Assembly: GCA_022827195.1 (NCBI GenBank)
Contig: JAJDTL010000022.1
Location: forward strand, 1-64,000
Source: Caldilineaceae bacterium
GTDB taxonomy: Bacteria; Chloroflexota; Anaerolineae; Caldilineales; Caldilineaceae
Reading direction: 5' to 3'
DNA: 64,000 nucleotides
Of the stretch, positions 1 through 8,846 are shown one piece after another. Each line of letters opens with the position of its first letter. Within the stretch, counting starts at the first letter, position 1. The position numbers were made by a program, and so were the translations under genes. The notes under the pieces were generated by a model that had not been told where the DNA came from, did no database searches, and was given only the letters and a program-made list of their open reading frames with translations.

Positions 1-279
1 GGCTACGACATGCTGCCGGGGGTTGGGCTGGGCCTTCGCCTGTGGCGTGGGCGCTTTGAGAATCTGGATGCGACCTGGTTGCGCTGGCAAAATGCGTCGG
101 GCGAGCTAATTCCCACGGGCGCAGAACGCGCCGATCGGGAGAGAGACAGGGCCGATCGGGAGCGAGACAGAGCCGCCCGGGAAAGAGACAGGGCCGCCCG
201 GGAGAGAGACAGGGCCGACAGGCTTGCGGCCCAGCTGCGCGCGCACGGGATCTCCCCGGACAGCGGCGCGACCGATTAG
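1..279 (+). CDS. Uma2-family endonuclease-like protein, C-terminal fragment
   Basis: The reading frame is open from the first base, so the N-terminus lies outside the window; about 92 residues remain. The start (GYDMLPGVGLGLRLW) followed by an Arg/Glu-rich helix and the ending RLAAQLRAHGISPD matches the C-terminal part of Uma2 (DUF820) proteins, which have a PD-(D/E)XK nuclease-like fold. The catalytic core is not visible here. The helix is built from four near-identical seven-residue units (ERDRADR type), probably a charged single helix or coiled coil. A strong intrinsic terminator lies 150 bases downstream. The family call rests on the tail only, so activity is not established. Confidence 0.7.
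   Translation, partial: GYDMLPGVGLGLRLWRGRFENLDATWLRWQNASGELIPTGAERADRERDRADRERDRAARERDRAARERDRADRLAAQLRAHGISPDSGATD
133..216 (+). repeat. 21-bp tandem repeat, four copies, inside the Uma2 tail
   Basis: Four consecutive 21-base units start at 133, 154, 175 and 196, each encoding a seven-residue charged unit (D/A-R-E-R-D-R-A). They differ at a few positions, mainly the first codon pair (gat cgg versus gcc cgg). Being in frame, copy-number change would lengthen or shorten the charged helix by seven residues without disrupting the gene. Confidence 0.9.
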
Positions 280-432
280 CTATGCCTTTTCCTGCTTCTT
301 GTTTGGGCGACTGGACGGGCGGAGACCTGCCGGCTTGAATGCCCTCAATCCCCGAGTCCGCCCAATCCTGCTCCGCTCCCGTGCGAGCCGCTTGACCGAG
401 GGCAGGCCCGTTAACCGTAATGAACCAAGAGC

Positions 433-461
433 CGCCGCCGTCTCGGCGGCGCTTATTTTTT
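433..461 (+). terminator. Intrinsic terminator downstream of the Uma2 gene
   Basis: An 8-bp GC-only stem (433-440 with 444-451) closes a 3-base loop and is followed by a T-rich tract (453-461). This is a textbook Rho-independent terminator in the + orientation and probably ends the Uma2 transcript. From here to 1050 I see no convincing gene: the short ORFs are Pro/Arg/Ser-rich with no family resemblance. The only other structure in that stretch is the interspersed repeat at 843-874. Confidence 0.8.
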
Positions 462-842
462 GCGCAGTCGTTGTCCGGATTCAGCCCCGGTCCCCCAGCG
501 AGGCGGTTCCTGCCCTCTCTCCCCTGCCTCCCGGCGCCGGTCCCCGTCCGAATGCCGCCCGCGCTCCTCCGGCCCCGCCGCGTCCCTCCGTGGACATAAG
601 GTGTTCTCTGCCTGCCTCCTCCTCCCGCCGCGCTCCGCAACGATGCCCCCATTCGGTCGCTCTCCAGCGCCCATCCCCTCACCCGGGGCGACTGCATCAA
701 ACTGGTTCAAGACCCCGCGCCGCGACCTGATTCGAGCCCAACCCCGAAAACACGCCGCGAACAGCGCAAACTGCAGTGCGCGGTCGCAGCTTCCTACCGT
801 TTTCGGCGGCTGAAATTCGGTATTTTGGCCGCAGACGATAGA

Positions 843-874
843 CAATTGGTAGGGGCGCCCCGTGTGGGCGCCCT
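843..874. repeat. Interspersed palindromic repeat, copy 1
   Basis: A short GC-rich element with two copies of the self-complementary octamer GGGCGCCC separated by a few bases, preceded by CAATTG and TAGG. It can fold into a hairpin. A nearly identical copy lies at 3741-3771, also in an intergenic region. It has no T tract, so it is better seen as a small dispersed repeat than as a terminator. Confidence 0.75.
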
Positions 875-1050
875 GCGTGGGACATTTTGGCCTCCGGATT
901 TAGATGCGATTGCCCTGGCAGGAAGGAGGGCAGGACTTTGCAAAACCCCTGCCTTGCATTAGCATTACCTTCGATTGGGAACGCAATGCGAAACTGTGAG
1001 CGACAAGGCTGGGGCGGTGAGTGAACGCCTGGAAAGTTGAGGAGACTGAT

Positions 1051-1497
1051 ATGGTCCGTTTTACAATCCTATTGATCGCCCTTACCTTCTTTGTCATCGG
1101 TTGCGTTGCCATTCCAACCGAAAGTGAACCGGCGGGTTACGCCAAGTCAATGGTGCAGGATGCGATCCGCTACTATGATCGCAACGGCAGGGACGCGGCT
1201 GTTGTCCATTACAGTTCGGAAGACAGAGTGCATGGCCAGTGGTACGTCTTTATTGTCGATGCGGATGGGTATGTCATCGCTTCCCCCAACCCAGACATGA
1301 TCGGCCGCGATCCGGCGCTGCGCGTCGATGCAAGCGGCTACTTCTACGGCGATGATCTGATGGGCGCAACCGGTGCGGGCAAGTGGATCAGCTACATTTT
1401 TAGAAATCCGGAAACAGGAGAGAACGCCCGTAAGCATACCTGGGTCGTGCGCTATGACGACCTGCTGTTCGCTTCCGGCTTCTATGAGGAGGAATAG
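1051..1497 (+). CDS. Cache-domain-like lipoprotein
   Basis: A 148-residue protein. The ATG at 1051 is preferred over the upstream GTG at 1021 because a GGAG ribosome-binding site (1041-1044) sits six bases before it and because it places a signal peptide at the very N-terminus. Residues 1-17 are hydrophobic and end in a lipobox with Cys18 (FVIGC), so the protein is probably lipid-anchored outside the membrane. The remainder (about 30-148) resembles a single Cache-type sensor domain (an N-terminal helix, then WYVFIVDADGYVIASPNP and IGRD). No output domain is attached, so it may bind a small ligand on its own or present it to another protein; the ligand cannot be told. Confidence 0.6.
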   Translation: MVRFTILLIALTFFVIGCVAIPTESEPAGYAKSMVQDAIRYYDRNGRDAAVVHYSSEDRVHGQWYVFIVDADGYVIASPNPDMIGRDPALRVDASGYFYGDDLMGATGAGKWISYIFRNPETGENARKHTWVVRYDDLLFASGFYEEE

Positions 1498-1687
1498 ACC
1501 GAAGAAGCAGAGGGAGATAGAACCAGAGACTGCCCCCAGGCGCAACTGAGGTGTCGTGTGCCCCAATCGCCCGACCAAGATCTGTTGTTACTCTGGTAGG
1601 TGATCCCCCTTTCGACCGATCGATAGGGACCGCAAACAGCGAATCAGGAACGCTCTACGATTTTCTACAAAGAGTGCAAGGAGACCT

Positions 1688-2713
1688 ATGCAGGCGCTTG
1701 ACGAACTGCGAAGCCGTGCGCAGGAGGAGCTGGCTGCGGCCGGGACGCTCGAAGCGACGGAGGCATGGTACCGCGACTATCTGGGGCGCAACGGCGCCGT
1801 CACCGCCTTCCTGCGCGGGCTCAACCAGCTGCCGCGCGAGGAACGCCCCGAGGCCGGCCGCGCCGGAAACGCACTCAAGAACGAGTTGGAAGCTGCCCTG
1901 CACACCCGCCAGGAGGCCATCCGCCAGCAGGAGATGGAGCAGTCGCTCTCCGCCGAAGGTGTCGACGTTACGCTGCCGGGGCGCCGGCCGGCCTTGGGCA
2001 AGATCCATCCCAGCAACCGTACCCTGCGCGAGATCGCGCAGATTTTCGGGCAGATGGGCTTCCAGGTCTACGATGCGCCGGAGGTCGAGACCGATGAGAA
2101 CAACTTCGGCCTGTTGAACATCCCCGAAGGCCATCCCGCCCGCGACATGTGGGATACGTTTTACACAACGACGCCGGGCGTGATCCTGCGCACCCACACC
2201 AGCCCCGGCCAGATCCACGCCATGCGCGAGTACTGCCCGGAGCCGATCCGGGTCATACTGCCGGGCAAATGCTACCGCCATGAGGACGTCAGCGCCCGCT
2301 ACGACATGATGTTCCACCAGGTGGAGGGACTGGTCGTCGGCCACAACGTCACCTTCAGCGACCTCAAGGGAACGCTCGTGAACTTCGCCAACCAGATGTT
2401 CGGCGAAGGGCGCAAGCTGCGTTTCCGCAAGAGCTACTTCCCCTTCACCGAGCCGAGCGTCGAGGTTGATGCGGGCTGTGTTCTGTGCGGGGCCGAGGGA
2501 TGCCGAATCTGCAAGCAGACCGGCTGGCTGGAGATTCTAGGCGCGGGGATGGTGCATCCAATTGTGCTGCAAAACGGCGGCTACGACCCGTCGGTCTTCA
2601 GCGGATTCGCCTTCGGCATGGGGCCGGAACGGATCGCGATGCTCAAATACGGCATCGACGACATCCGCTACTTCTTCCCCAAGGACGTGCGCTTTCTAGC
2701 GCGGGTCGGATGA
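1688..2713 (+). CDS. pheS: Phenylalanine--tRNA ligase alpha subunit
   Basis: A 341-residue class II aminoacyl-tRNA synthetase catalytic subunit, normal length. It has the N-terminal tRNA-binding coiled coil (about 1-90), motif 2 region (CYRHEDVSARYDMMFHQVEG), the FPFTEPSVEVD motif and motif 3 (GFAFGMGPERIAMLKYGIDDIR). A four-cysteine cluster (C264, C267, C272, C275) is present, as in Bacillus-type PheS. The ATG at 1688 follows a GGAG site (1680-1683). The beta-subunit gene pheT, which normally follows directly, is absent: the next gene is convergent. The enzyme must be completed by a pheT located elsewhere, since PheS works as an alpha2-beta2 tetramer charging tRNA-Phe in the cytoplasm. Confidence 0.97.
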   Translation: MQALDELRSRAQEELAAAGTLEATEAWYRDYLGRNGAVTAFLRGLNQLPREERPEAGRAGNALKNELEAALHTRQEAIRQQEMEQSLSAEGVDVTLPGRRPALGKIHPSNRTLREIAQIFGQMGFQVYDAPEVETDENNFGLLNIPEGHPARDMWDTFYTTTPGVILRTHTSPGQIHAMREYCPEPIRVILPGKCYRHEDVSARYDMMFHQVEGLVVGHNVTFSDLKGTLVNFANQMFGEGRKLRFRKSYFPFTEPSVEVDAGCVLCGAEGCRICKQTGWLEILGAGMVHPIVLQNGGYDPSVFSGFAFGMGPERIAMLKYGIDDIRYFFPKDVRFLARVG

Positions 2714-2717
2714 GTCG

Positions 2718-2748
2718 GCGGCCGGCCGGCCTTGCGCCTGCCGGCCGC
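2718..2748. terminator. GC-rich hairpin between convergent pheS and aldolase genes
   Basis: A 9-bp perfect GC stem (2718-2726 with 2740-2748) with a 13-base loop lies in the 46-base gap between the two convergent stop codons. There is no T tract on either side, so it may act as a weak or Rho-assisted bidirectional terminator rather than a classical one. Confidence 0.4.
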
Positions 2749-2759
2749 TGCCGTAACCG

Positions 2760-3545
2760 TCACCCTTCCAGCGCCCGGCGCATCTCCTCTCCTTCCTTCT
2801 GCCAGAACTGATAGAGGATCGTGATCTCGGTGCCGATGCAAAAGTGGCGCGCGCCCAAGTCCAAATACTGTTTGGCCTCGTCAGCCGTGCTGATTTCGAT
2901 GCGCGGAATGACGCCCGCCGCCAGGCAGGACTCGATAACCCGCTTCTCTCCCGCCTGCACACGCGCATCCTTGCTCTTCGGCGAAACGCCGATACTCATC
3001 GAGAAGTCGGACGGACCCCACTGAAGCATTTCCACCCCCTCCACGGCCAGGATCTCGTCGAGCTCATCCAGCGCCGGCTTCTTTTCCAGCATGAATGCGA
3101 CGACAACCTTGTTGAGCGCCTCCACGTAGGCCTCGTCGCCGCCGTATCCCATGTAGGAGAAGCGGCGGGTCGCGACGCCGTAGGTGCCGCCCGTCTCCGG
3201 CGTGTCGGCTCTTATGTAGCCGACACAGTCGCGTGCGCCCTGGGCCGAGCGCACGTCCGAGAAGAGTACGCTGTCGAACCCGGAGCCGACCGCCCGCTGG
3301 GCAATGTATTCGTTGTTGGCCCAGTCGATCTTGATCATCGAGCCCAGGTTGTGCAGTTCGGCCGCGCGGCAGATGTTGTCCAGGTCGTGCAGCGAATAGG
3401 TTCCGTACTCAGCCACAAACTCCACGTAGTCGTACAGCCCGGTGTGCCCCAGGACCTCCACCACGTTCGGCCAGACGGTATGGATGTGTGTTCCCAGCGT
3501 TGGTTTGCCCTCATCGAGCAGGCTGCGAAGGATGTTCGCGCGCAT
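2760..3545 (-). CDS. HpcH/HpaI aldolase/citrate lyase family protein
   Basis: A 261-residue TIM-barrel protein of the class II (metal-dependent) 2-keto-3-deoxy acid aldolase family, which cleaves or forms 2-oxo acids such as 4-hydroxy-2-oxo-heptanedioate or 2-keto-3-deoxy sugar acids. Visible are the start GKPTLGTHIHTVWPNVVEVLGHTG, a middle EVEMLQWGPSDFSMSIG region and the final strand ARHFCIGTEITIL. The usual active-site His-Asp dyad cannot be assigned with certainty, so the substrate is unknown. It stands alone, convergent with pheS, with its own upstream -10 element. Related sponge- and ocean-associated Chloroflexota carry many such aldolases for breakdown of sugar acids (general knowledge). 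Confidence 0.85.
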   Translation of the reverse strand: MRANILRSLLDEGKPTLGTHIHTVWPNVVEVLGHTGLYDYVEFVAEYGTYSLHDLDNICRAAELHNLGSMIKIDWANNEYIAQRAVGSGFDSVLFSDVRSAQGARDCVGYIRADTPETGGTYGVATRRFSYMGYGGDEAYVEALNKVVVAFMLEKKPALDELDEILAVEGVEMLQWGPSDFSMSIGVSPKSKDARVQAGEKRVIESCLAAGVIPRIEISTADEAKQYLDLGARHFCIGTEITILYQFWQKEGEEMRRALEG

Positions 3546-3655
3546 TGTGAGATTCTCCGGTTGGGTTGGCGCACTGACGGTCCGCCGCAGCGAATGTCAG
3601 CATCTGCCGCAGGTAAGAAAAGAGGAGAGAGCAGTCTCTCTCCCCGGTTACGTTA

Positions 3656-3661
3656 AGTATA
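3656..3661 (-). promoter_or_regulatory. Extended -10 promoter element for the aldolase gene
   Basis: On the minus strand TATACT is preceded by TGC, an extended -10 motif; no good -35 box is seen. Transcription would start near 3649, giving a leader of about 100 bases. The leader contains an 8-bp hairpin (3624-3631 with 3636-3643) followed on the minus strand by a pyrimidine-rich CCTCTTTTCTT, which could act as an attenuator, though the stem is only moderately stable. Confidence 0.4.
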
Positions 3662-3740
3662 GCACAGCCGAAAAGGGAATGACAGTTGCCGGTTCAGGCA
3701 GGTGTATCCGAGATCTTTGCCAAAACCGTCCGCACACGGG

Positions 3741-3771
3741 CAATTGTAGGGGCGCCCCTTGTGGGCGCCCT
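3741..3771. repeat. Interspersed palindromic repeat, copy 2
   Basis: Almost the same sequence as 843-874 (CAATTG, TAGG, then GGCGCCCC and GGGCGCCC), differing by one missing base and one substitution. It lies in the 365-base gap between the aldolase start and the cotransporter stop. The gap otherwise holds the aldolase promoter and no gene I can support. Confidence 0.75.
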
Positions 3772-3910
3772 CTTTGTCACAGTTCGGACTCGACTGAGAC
3801 GCAACAATTCTGGATACACCCGATCCGGCCATTGCCGGTCCGGTGCGGGTAGCGCGTCTGCCCCTGCCCAGTGCGGGATACGGAGAATGCGCGTCCGAAT
3901 TCAACGCCGC

Positions 3911-6124
3911 TCAGTCGCCCGGGTCCAGCAGGTCCTCCGTCTGTCCGCTGTGAATCAGCAGAACCGTTCCGACTGCACTGATCCACTCGTTGAGTTGGCT
4001 GCCGTACTGTTCGCGTGAATCGGCATCGGGGCGGTTCATGCCCAGCAGGGTCAGGTCGGAATCCTTGCTCCAGATCTTCATCGTCTCCGGGAATGGCTGC
4101 CCTTGCGGCACCACGACCGCGACCGGTTCGGCCGCGACCCGTACCCTGTCGAGAAGGGCGCGCAGATGGGCTTCGGTCTGTTCGCGACCCTCGCCGCGCT
4201 GCAGTACCTGGAGCAGGCGAATCGATGCGCCGTCCCAGGTCGGATTCTGGGAGATGATATGGGCCAGCAGAAGCATCAGGTCGCCATTGCGCGTGTGCCC
4301 CCGCCACCAGACGTCGATCACCTTGCGGTTGCCGAAGCCGCGTTTCTCGTCGTGCCGCAAGTAGAGGACCGACTTGTCCAGCTCGTACAGCGTCGACAGC
4401 AGCCGCAAAGAAAGCGCGCGTCCGCCATCCGTATCGCTCCAGCCCATCAGCACTGTGTTCGGCTCGAGGCCGCCCACGCCGTGCGACTGGCACACGGTCA
4501 CCGCACCGGAATAAAAGCTGTCCACAATGTCGGCTTCGGCGAAGGCCGACATGTTCTGCTCGAGAATAAACGCACGAATCTGCCGCCGCGCCACGCTGCG
4601 CAGCTGACGTTCCGCCAGCCTATCGATATCCCCGACCAGCAGCTGATAGAAGGAGACGATGCCGTAGCCGCGGCTGAGCCAGTCGGCCACCTCGACCAGC
4701 GGCGCACGATTGTGAGGCTGGCCGGTGAAGACAAGGATGTTGGGACGCCAGTTCCTCGCGTGATAGACCGAGCGCTCAAGGTTGAGGAGCGACTGCCGCG
4801 CCAGCGAAAACCAGATCCCGTTGCGCACGTCGCCCCACGTGCGGATCGTCGAACGGCGCTCCAGGTAGAAATAGATGCCGTAGCTGATGAGAATGGCGAC
4901 TACTGTCGCGAGCGGGTTGATCACGAACATGGCGCCGTAACAGCCGGCCGCGCCCAGCAGGGAGAAGCCGGGATGGATCTTGGCTCGCGGCCGGAAGCTC
5001 GGGTTGCCCACCAGTTTCTCGATGCCCGCCACGAGGTTTGTCATGCCGTAAGTGTTGAGGAAGAACATCGTGATAATCGGCGCGACCAAGTTGAGATCGC
5101 CTGCCCAGATGACCGCAAACGCGATGCCGGTGGTGGTAAGAACGCCCACGCGCGGCTCGGTCCGGCTGCCCAGGCGGGAACCGAGCACGCGCGGCACAAT
5201 GCCATCGCTCGCCATCGCCTGCAGCGTGCGCGGCGCGGCCACGATGCTGCCCAGTGCGGAGGAGAGCGTGGCCGCCCACACACCGGCCATAATCAGGGGC
5301 GGGAAGATGGAGATGTCCCGCATGATCAGCGTGTTGCTCTTCAGCTCTTCCGACGTGCCGTGCAATGAGAGCCAGAGGACCGAGATGAAGTAGACCGAAG
5401 CCGTGAAGAGGACCGAGAAGATCGTCCCTTTGTGGATGCTGCGGCCCGGGTCTTTGAGGTCGCCCGACATGCTGGCGCCGACCGCGATGCCGGTAACTGC
5501 GGGGAAGAAGACGGCGAAGACGCTCCAGAAACTCATGCCGTCGCTGTAGGCGGAGGTGAGCGTCGGCGCCTGAATCGAGCCCCAGCCGCCGCTGAAGAAG
5601 GAGAGGAGAGCCGCCATCAACGCCGCCAGAATGAAGTACTGTATCTTGATAGCGAAATCCGCGCCGATAAAGGCGATGACACCGAAGAAAAGAGCAATCA
5701 GGGTGGCGAGCACGCGGGGATCGATCTGGCTGACAAAGGCGATGCCTTCAAGCGATTCGGTGAAGCCAATGATATAGAAGGCCACCGAAATCGCCTGCGA
5801 AAGATAGAGCGGGACGCCGATCGCGCCGCCGATCTCACGGCCGAGGGTGCGTGATATCAGGTAATATTTGCCGCCGGCGCGCACGTTCATCGAAGTGGCG
5901 ATGGCCGACAGGGACAGACCGGTCAGAAAACTGATCGAATTGGCGATGGCCACGATCAGCAGCGCGCCGAGCAGCCCGGCCTGGCCGACAACCCAACCGG
6001 TGCGTAAAAAGAGGATGAGACCCAGAATCGTAAGCACATTCGGCGTGAACACACCCCCAAAAGTGCCGAACCGGGCCGAAGCGTTCTGTGTTCGCGGCGA
6101 AGCTGCCTGTGCAGAAGCAGTCAT
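3911..6124 (-). CDS. SLC12-type cation-chloride cotransporter (APC superfamily)
   Basis: A 737-residue membrane transporter. Residues about 20-470 form the APC/LeuT-fold core with some twelve membrane segments (opening GTFGGVFTPNVLTILGLILFLRTGWVVGQAG is typical of SLC12 proteins). The rest is a soluble C-terminal domain with the SLC12 signature (RNWRPNILVFTG, then LVEVADWLSRGYG). Archaeal and eukaryotic homologues carry Na/K with chloride, or amino acids or polyamines; the substrate here is unknown. The ATG at 6124 is chosen over longer upstream frames because it overlaps the stop codon of the preceding YcaQ-type gene in an ATGA tetranucleotide, indicating translational coupling, and because the upstream extension is Arg-rich shadow sequence. 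Confidence 0.88.
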   Translation of the reverse strand: MTASAQAASPRTQNASARFGTFGGVFTPNVLTILGLILFLRTGWVVGQAGLLGALLIVAIANSISFLTGLSLSAIATSMNVRAGGKYYLISRTLGREIGGAIGVPLYLSQAISVAFYIIGFTESLEGIAFVSQIDPRVLATLIALFFGVIAFIGADFAIKIQYFILAALMAALLSFFSGGWGSIQAPTLTSAYSDGMSFWSVFAVFFPAVTGIAVGASMSGDLKDPGRSIHKGTIFSVLFTASVYFISVLWLSLHGTSEELKSNTLIMRDISIFPPLIMAGVWAATLSSALGSIVAAPRTLQAMASDGIVPRVLGSRLGSRTEPRVGVLTTTGIAFAVIWAGDLNLVAPIITMFFLNTYGMTNLVAGIEKLVGNPSFRPRAKIHPGFSLLGAAGCYGAMFVINPLATVVAILISYGIYFYLERRSTIRTWGDVRNGIWFSLARQSLLNLERSVYHARNWRPNILVFTGQPHNRAPLVEVADWLSRGYGIVSFYQLLVGDIDRLAERQLRSVARRQIRAFILEQNMSAFAEADIVDSFYSGAVTVCQSHGVGGLEPNTVLMGWSDTDGGRALSLRLLSTLYELDKSVLYLRHDEKRGFGNRKVIDVWWRGHTRNGDLMLLLAHIISQNPTWDGASIRLLQVLQRGEGREQTEAHLRALLDRVRVAAEPVAVVVPQGQPFPETMKIWSKDSDLTLLGMNRPDADSREQYGSQLNEWISAVGTVLLIHSGQTEDLLDPGD

Positions 6125-7374
6125 AAGCGGCGTGTGACCTCCCCCAAAACATCTCGCCAGATGGCTGGAATCCGTTCGCCGAGCTCGATTCGCTTTGCGC
6201 CGATGAACTGTGCCAGTTCCAGCAGCGACTCCGCCGCGGCAGTAAGGGCCTGGGCGTCGGCAGGCGCGTCTTCTTCTTGATACATGGCGTGGATGCGGTA
6301 GGTCCCCGTCTTGCGGTCGAGCTGGGAATCCATCCTTCCGATGAACCGGTCGCCGTGCAGCAGCGGCAACACATAGTAGCCGTACTGGCGCTTTGCTTTG
6401 GGCACGTAGATTTCGATGCGGTAGTGGAAGTCGAAGAGCAGCTCCGTTCGATCGCGATCGCAGATGAGATTGTCGAAAGGCGAGAGAAAGACGGTGGGCC
6501 CCTTCCACCCGTCTGAGCGAACCGCTTCGAGAAGAGACATCGAATCGCGGTGGAGATACCAGTCGCCTTCCCAGGGTCCCTTATCGTCTTCAATCCGGGC
6601 CGGCAGCACGATCTCCTCAGCTGCGAGTTTTGCAAGTCGCTGACGCAGTTTAGGGTATCGGTTGCGAATGAAGTGGCGGGAAATCTGTCTCTCGGTTGCG
6701 ACGCCAAGCGCCCTCAGCGAGCGCTGGCAAGCACGAGTTACAACCTCCTCCTCGGCTGGCAACGCTTTGCCGGCCCACTCAGGCAGCCAGGCGTCGCGCA
6801 GGTGCCAGAGCTTTCGGCTGCTGCTGCGGCTGACGCAGATTACGATGCCAAGGCTTTCCAGAAACTGGATCATAAGGGAGGTGGGCTTGCCGCTGAACCA
6901 ATTGGACGTATACGAAGAGACCGCTTCGAGGTCGTCAAATGCAGTGGCGGGCAAGGGTCCTCCTGCCTGCAGACGATCGATGATCTGTTCCCGCAGGGAC
7001 GCGTTGGCAGCCATCCATTCACGCGCCCGCTGTACCCACGCAGCCTTGCCGTCAAAGTGGCTCCCAATCCAGCGGCGGAGGAGCTCATAGTCTTCGGTCA
7101 GGACGAAGGAAGCGCGGTGCGCATCGCCTTCCACGATGAATCGCTGTTCCTGGAGTTCGTCGAGCAGGGATGGGTCGAAGTTCCCGATGCGGCTCCGGAG
7201 AACGAGCAACTGTGTCCGCTCCACGGCCCGAATGGGATCGAGCTGCAGGCAGTTGATCCGCCGCAAGAGGTCGACAATGCCCTCTTTGGTGGCCGGCGGG
7301 CGGGGGGCGGTCAGGCGCTGGGCGGTTATGGCCAGGCGCCTCGCTTCTGTGGGAGTCAGGTCAACCGGTTGCAT
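6121..7374 (-). CDS. YcaQ/AlkX-family winged-helix DNA glycosylase
   Basis: A 417-residue protein of the HTH_42 (YcaQ, DUF1006) family; E. coli YcaQ opens interstrand DNA crosslinks as a glycosylase. The family QxD catalytic motif is present (Q44-L-D46 in NCLQLDPI), as are SPFDNLICDR and the C-terminal YYVLPLLHGDRFIGRMD segment. The ATG at 7374 gives the usual family N-terminus (VDLTPTEARRLA); a TTG at 7446 would add 24 residues without family resemblance. Its stop overlaps the start of the cotransporter gene (ATGA), so the two are cotranslated, although a functional link is not obvious. It may protect against alkylating natural products. Confidence 0.85.
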   Translation of the reverse strand: MQPVDLTPTEARRLAITAQRLTAPRPPATKEGIVDLLRRINCLQLDPIRAVERTQLLVLRSRIGNFDPSLLDELQEQRFIVEGDAHRASFVLTEDYELLRRWIGSHFDGKAAWVQRAREWMAANASLREQIIDRLQAGGPLPATAFDDLEAVSSYTSNWFSGKPTSLMIQFLESLGIVICVSRSSSRKLWHLRDAWLPEWAGKALPAEEEVVTRACQRSLRALGVATERQISRHFIRNRYPKLRQRLAKLAAEEIVLPARIEDDKGPWEGDWYLHRDSMSLLEAVRSDGWKGPTVFLSPFDNLICDRDRTELLFDFHYRIEIYVPKAKRQYGYYVLPLLHGDRFIGRMDSQLDRKTGTYRIHAMYQEEDAPADAQALTAAAESLLELAQFIGAKRIELGERIPAIWRDVLGEVTRRL

Positions 7375-7616
7375 CAACTGTACGGGTCTGGAAACTATGT
7401 GGAAGCCGGTCTGAAGGGTTCTGGAAGGACGGCTGACACTCTGCAAGGCAAGGCAACCCTGCGCGTCGGCCGGGTCGGGGTGCGGATTTTGCCGGTTCTC
7501 TCTTTGCCGTTACCTGCTTCTTTAATGGTATTCATCTGGTTGGGCTATGCAGCACAGCATTGAAACTCTTGACGGTCAAGGATTCACGGAGAGTCGGAGA
7601 GGTCGAAACAAATGCC

Positions 7617-8768
7617 TCAAGTCAGGATGCTCTCGCCGATCGCGCGGTACCCTCGGGCTGCCGCGATCAGGTCCTCCAGCTTGAGTTTTTCGTTGATAAT
7701 GTGCGCGTCGGCTTCTGTTGCCGGGCCGAAGCCGATCGTCGGGATGCCGGCCACGCCCGCGCTGAAGGCAGCATTGGTGCAGAAACGGTAGGCGTTCAGG
7801 CCGGCCTGGATGCCGACGCCATGCAGCGCGGCCAGCGAACCGGTAACGAACGGGTCGTTGTCGTCGGCCAGCCACGCGGGAAAGAACTTCTCGGTTGTGA
7901 ATGTGTGGCCGGTGTAGCTGGTATATTCCCCCAACCCGACCCGCGCATCCAGCTTGATGTCGGCCAGCTCCGGACGCCGCCTGATGTCAGCCAGAACGTT
8001 TGCGGCGCTCTCCCCGGGGAGCAGTCTCCGGTCGTAGGTCACGCGGCAGATGCTGGGGATGACGGAATGGCCCGGGTAGGGATCGCTGATGATATCGGTC
8101 AGCGCGAAGATTGCAGGCCCCATCTGTGGGTGTTCGTCCAAAGCCAGGTCCTCCACGGCCGCGATGACCTGCATCATGTCCAGGACCGCGTTGCGGCCCA
8201 TTTGCGGTGTTGACGAATGGGAAGGTCGCCCGGTCGTCGTCAGGTGGATCTCGGCGCGTCCGCGGCCCCCCCGCACGAGTTGCAGGTTCGACGCTTCGCC
8301 AATGACGACGAAATCGGCGCCTGTTTGCGCGATCACCTTTTCCAGCGCAACCCCCTCCAACACCTCCTCCATCACCGATGCGCTGACGACTGCCTTGCCT
8401 CTCAGTTCAGCTTTGTCGAGCGCGCTGATGCCGTGGACCATAGCTGCGAGCGCGCCCTTCATGTCGGCGGCGCCGCGTCCGTGAAGCGAGTCCTGCGTTA
8501 CCCGCCCGCTGTACGGGTCCAACGCCCAGGGCACCCCTGGAGAGACGCCAACCGTGTCCGTATGGGCGTCAAAGACGATGGTGGGGCCGGGCTGCGCGCC
8601 TTCCAGAACGCCGATGACGTTTCCGACGTCATCCGTCCAGACGTTATCGAACGCGAGCGCCTTCATTTCCGCCTCGATGCGGCCGGCGACCTGCGCTTCC
8701 TCGCCGCTCAGGCTGGGGATGCGTACAATGTCTCTGGCAAATGTTGTCAGACGGTCTGTATCGAGCAT
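7617..8768 (-). CDS. M20 metallohydrolase, YgeY-type
   Basis: A 383-residue M20 di-zinc amidohydrolase, full length. Metal ligands and catalytic residues are visible: H69 and D71 (DAHTD), D102 in GRGAADMKG, and the E134-E135 pair (SVMEEVLEG). The middle dimerisation domain contains GRPSHSSTP. Overall it matches the YgeY family, annotated as a selenium-metabolism-linked hydrolase and related to ArgE/DapE deacylases. No selenium genes are nearby, so that link is not supported here; it may deacylate an amino acid or dipeptide. It has its own candidate promoter upstream and is not tightly linked to neighbours. Confidence 0.85.
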   Translation of the reverse strand: MLDTDRLTTFARDIVRIPSLSGEEAQVAGRIEAEMKALAFDNVWTDDVGNVIGVLEGAQPGPTIVFDAHTDTVGVSPGVPWALDPYSGRVTQDSLHGRGAADMKGALAAMVHGISALDKAELRGKAVVSASVMEEVLEGVALEKVIAQTGADFVVIGEASNLQLVRGGRGRAEIHLTTTGRPSHSSTPQMGRNAVLDMMQVIAAVEDLALDEHPQMGPAIFALTDIISDPYPGHSVIPSICRVTYDRRLLPGESAANVLADIRRRPELADIKLDARVGLGEYTSYTGHTFTTEKFFPAWLADDNDPFVTGSLAALHGVGIQAGLNAYRFCTNAAFSAGVAGIPTIGFGPATEADAHIINEKLKLEDLIAAARGYRAIGESILT

Positions 8769-8846
8769 TTGCGACCTCCTTTCGCATCGCCCGCCGGCGG
8801 GGGTTGTCCCTTGTAGCGCTCAAGGTCGACGTGGGCGCGCCGCGAA

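Noticed and set aside
280-1050. Overlapping Pro/Arg-rich ORFs after the Uma2 gene
   Set aside because: Low-complexity translations in several frames with no start signals; the region contains a terminator and a repeat.
2477-2512. Four-cysteine cluster in PheS as a novelty
   Set aside because: Bacillus-type PheS proteins have the same cluster.
4103-5368. Long ORF on the + strand opposite the cotransporter gene
   Set aside because: Arg/His/Gln-rich antisense shadow of a GC-rich gene; the minus frame encodes a clear transporter.
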